DNA of 64,000 nucleotides from Hydractinia symbiolongicarpus (lineage: Eukaryota > Cnidaria > Hydrozoa > Anthoathecata > Hydractiniidae), in assembly GCF_029227915.1 (NCBI RefSeq), contig NC_079886.1, forward strand, positions 25,212,501-25,276,500, read 5' to 3'. The notes beneath the pieces were generated by a model. It did not search any database and was not told the origin of the DNA. It saw nothing but the letters and a program-made list of their open reading frames with translations. The position numbers and the translations under genes are program-made. Of the stretch, positions 63,042-64,000 are shown one piece after another. How positions within the stretch are numbered: position 1 is the first letter of the stretch; the number at the start of each line of letters is the position of its first letter.

Positions 63042-64000
63042 GAGTTACAACGGTGGCGTCACATATTCGTACCAACATGTATTTAGCGATATTTTTCCGG
63101 TATTACTAGGTTGCATTGCTTTTAAAAGTGAAACGATTGACTGTGGGACCTAATTGAACTGACTTTGGACTTTAAGCTTGTAAATGCGATAAATGAGACC
63201 ATTGGTCTCCAAGAATTAACATTGCTCTCACTTTGGCAGGAATGCTGAATCTCCGCAGTTACACTAGACGCTCTGTTAGCTCTTTATTTAAATATTCCGT
63301 ACGATAAGTCATTTTTTATAGTGGGACTAATCCAAGCCGTTAGAGCGCACAGAGAAAATTTTTTTAAAACTACATTTCATTGACTTTCCAACGCTATCAG
63401 TCCGTTTGAGTTACAACAGTTGCGTCACATAATCGAACCAACATGCATTTAGCTACATTTTACCGGTATTACTAGTTTGCAATGCTTTTAAAAGTGAAAC
63501 GATTGACCGTGTGACCTATTTGAACTAATTTTTCACTTTAACCTTATAAATGTGATAGATGAGACAAATAAACTCCAAGAGTTAACATTGTTCTTACTCT
63601 GGTTTGACAGCTGGAGCTCTGCAGTTACACTGGACGCTCTGTTAGCTCTTTGTTTAAATATCTGGATCAATAAGTCATTTGTTACAGTGTGACCAATTGA
63701 AGCCGTTAGCACGCGCAGAGGAAATAGAGACAGTTTTTAAATTCACATTTCATTGGCTTTCGAACGATATCAGTCCGTTTGAGTTACAACGGTTACGTCT
63801 CATATTCGTACCAACATAGATTTAGCGATATTTTTCCGGTATTACTACGTTGCATTGCTTTTAAAAGTAAAACGATTGACCGTGCGACATAATTGAACTG
63901 ACTTTGGACTTTAAGCTTGTAAATGTGATAAATGAGACAATTGTACTCCAAGAATTAACATTCCTCTCACTTTTGCAGGAATGCTGAGATTCCGCAGTTA

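Larger units (their letters stand above)
1..64000. repeat. Satellite DNA array, 373-bp monomer, head to tail
   Basis: The entire window is tandem copies of one monomer. The landmark 'gagttac' before 'cgtcacatattcgtacc' recurs at 95, 468, 841, 1214, 1587, 1960 and 2333, each step 373 bases, and continues to the last base. All copies I read lie in one orientation, and no unique sequence, transposon or gene interrupts them. Conserved blocks in order are: 'caacggttgcgtcacatatt', 'aacatgtatttagcg', 'ggtattactaggttgcattg', 'gaaacgattgacc', 'aatgtgataaatgagacaa', 'tccaagaattaacatt', 'cactagacgctctgttagct', 'ttatttaaatat', 'cagtgggaccaatccaag' and 'gttagagcgcactgag'. Function is unknown; by its size, composition and lack of genes it is probably heterochromatic. 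Both ends of the window cut through the array, so its true length is larger. Confidence 0.98.
57076..64000. repeat. Decayed right-hand part, type III-rich, with truncated monomers
   Basis: No clean HOR is visible. Type III segments are frequent (near 57650, 58332, 59085, 60115, 60480, 61235, 62345, 62870, 63615). Several monomers carry deletions of 30 to 229 bp, listed separately. A class with 'aagcttgtaaatgtgata' (HindIII site) recurs at 57892, 59668, 61907, 63174 and 63913, and 'gaaaagagggaatttt' at 57391, 58072 and 59848. These spacings (681, 1776, 2239) are not simple multiples of 373 until the deletions are added back. The sequence runs to the end of the window in the same satellite. Confidence 0.87.

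Noticed and set aside
1-64000. CENP-B box (TTCG-N4-A-N2-CGGG)
   Set aside because: The conserved 'attcgtaccaacatg' has TTCG and the spaced A but lacks CGGG, and I saw no full match on either strand while reading.
1-64000. CRISPR array
   Set aside because: Repeats are contiguous 373-bp units with no short repeat and unique spacer pattern.
1-64000. Transposon, rRNA, tRNA or telomeric repeat within the array
   Set aside because: No terminal inverted repeats, reverse transcriptase-like frame, rRNA core sequence, tRNA fold or simple telomere repeat was seen; every stretch aligns to the monomer.

Overview
The whole 64 kb window is one uninterrupted, head-to-tail satellite DNA array. I found no credible gene, RNA gene, transposon, CRISPR array or unique sequence on either strand. 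The basic unit is an AT-rich monomer of 373 bp, measured by hand from a recurring landmark (the 'gagttac' just upstream of 'cgtcacatattcgtacc'): 95, 468, 841, 1214, 1587, 1960, 2333 are each exactly 373 apart, and the spacing holds to the end apart from listed deletion variants. Dividing length by period gives roughly 172 monomers, all in the same orientation. The monomer I counted (1214-1586) is 37.3% G+C. A long-period, AT-rich, gene-free array points to eukaryotic heterochromatin (centromeric, pericentromeric, subtelomeric or sex-linked). I do not recognise the monomer and cannot name the species. CpG is not depleted in the counted monomer (13 seen, about 12.9 expected), which fits a genome with little CpG methylation, such as many invertebrates, better than a vertebrate or plant.

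Layout. 1-4476: a six-monomer higher-order repeat (HOR, 2238 bp), about two copies. 4477-7087: three-, one- and two-monomer duplications. 7088-9773: diverged mosaic. 9774-11861: the first 51/52-bp-deleted monomer and a 746-bp dimer repeat. 11862-17304: three copies of a five-monomer HOR (1815, 1814, 1814 bp), each with one deleted monomer. 17305-19492: a fourth copy that gained a monomer. 19493-25037: a block repeated at an offset of 4053 bp. 25038-29885: three-monomer (1119 bp) HORs. 29886-35107: a 2238-bp HOR duplicated almost perfectly around an extra 746-bp dimer, the youngest-looking event here. 35108-38091: alternating 1119 and 746 bp units. 38092-39673: mosaic. 39674-42455: a 1067-bp HOR copied twice. 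42456-46184: mostly 746-bp dimers. 46185-54895: a 1861-bp unit, its copy 4461 bp downstream, and a nested 1115-bp duplication. 54896-64000: the most diverged part, with deletion-scarred monomers and few clean HORs.

Three sequence classes are visible in one segment of the monomer (about 190-225 bases after the landmark). Type I carries 'ggcaggaatgctgagactcc', type II 'ggtatgtctgcaggaactcc' (PstI site), type III 'ggtatgactgctggagctct' (SacI site). Neighbouring segments vary partly independently, so many monomers look like recombinants. The array reads as a record of unequal exchange, local amplification and gene conversion: units of 2, 3, 5 and 6 monomers compete side by side, the middle is the most homogenised, and the right end is the most decayed. 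Short open reading frames occur, but they are by-products of the repeat and I annotate no coding sequence.
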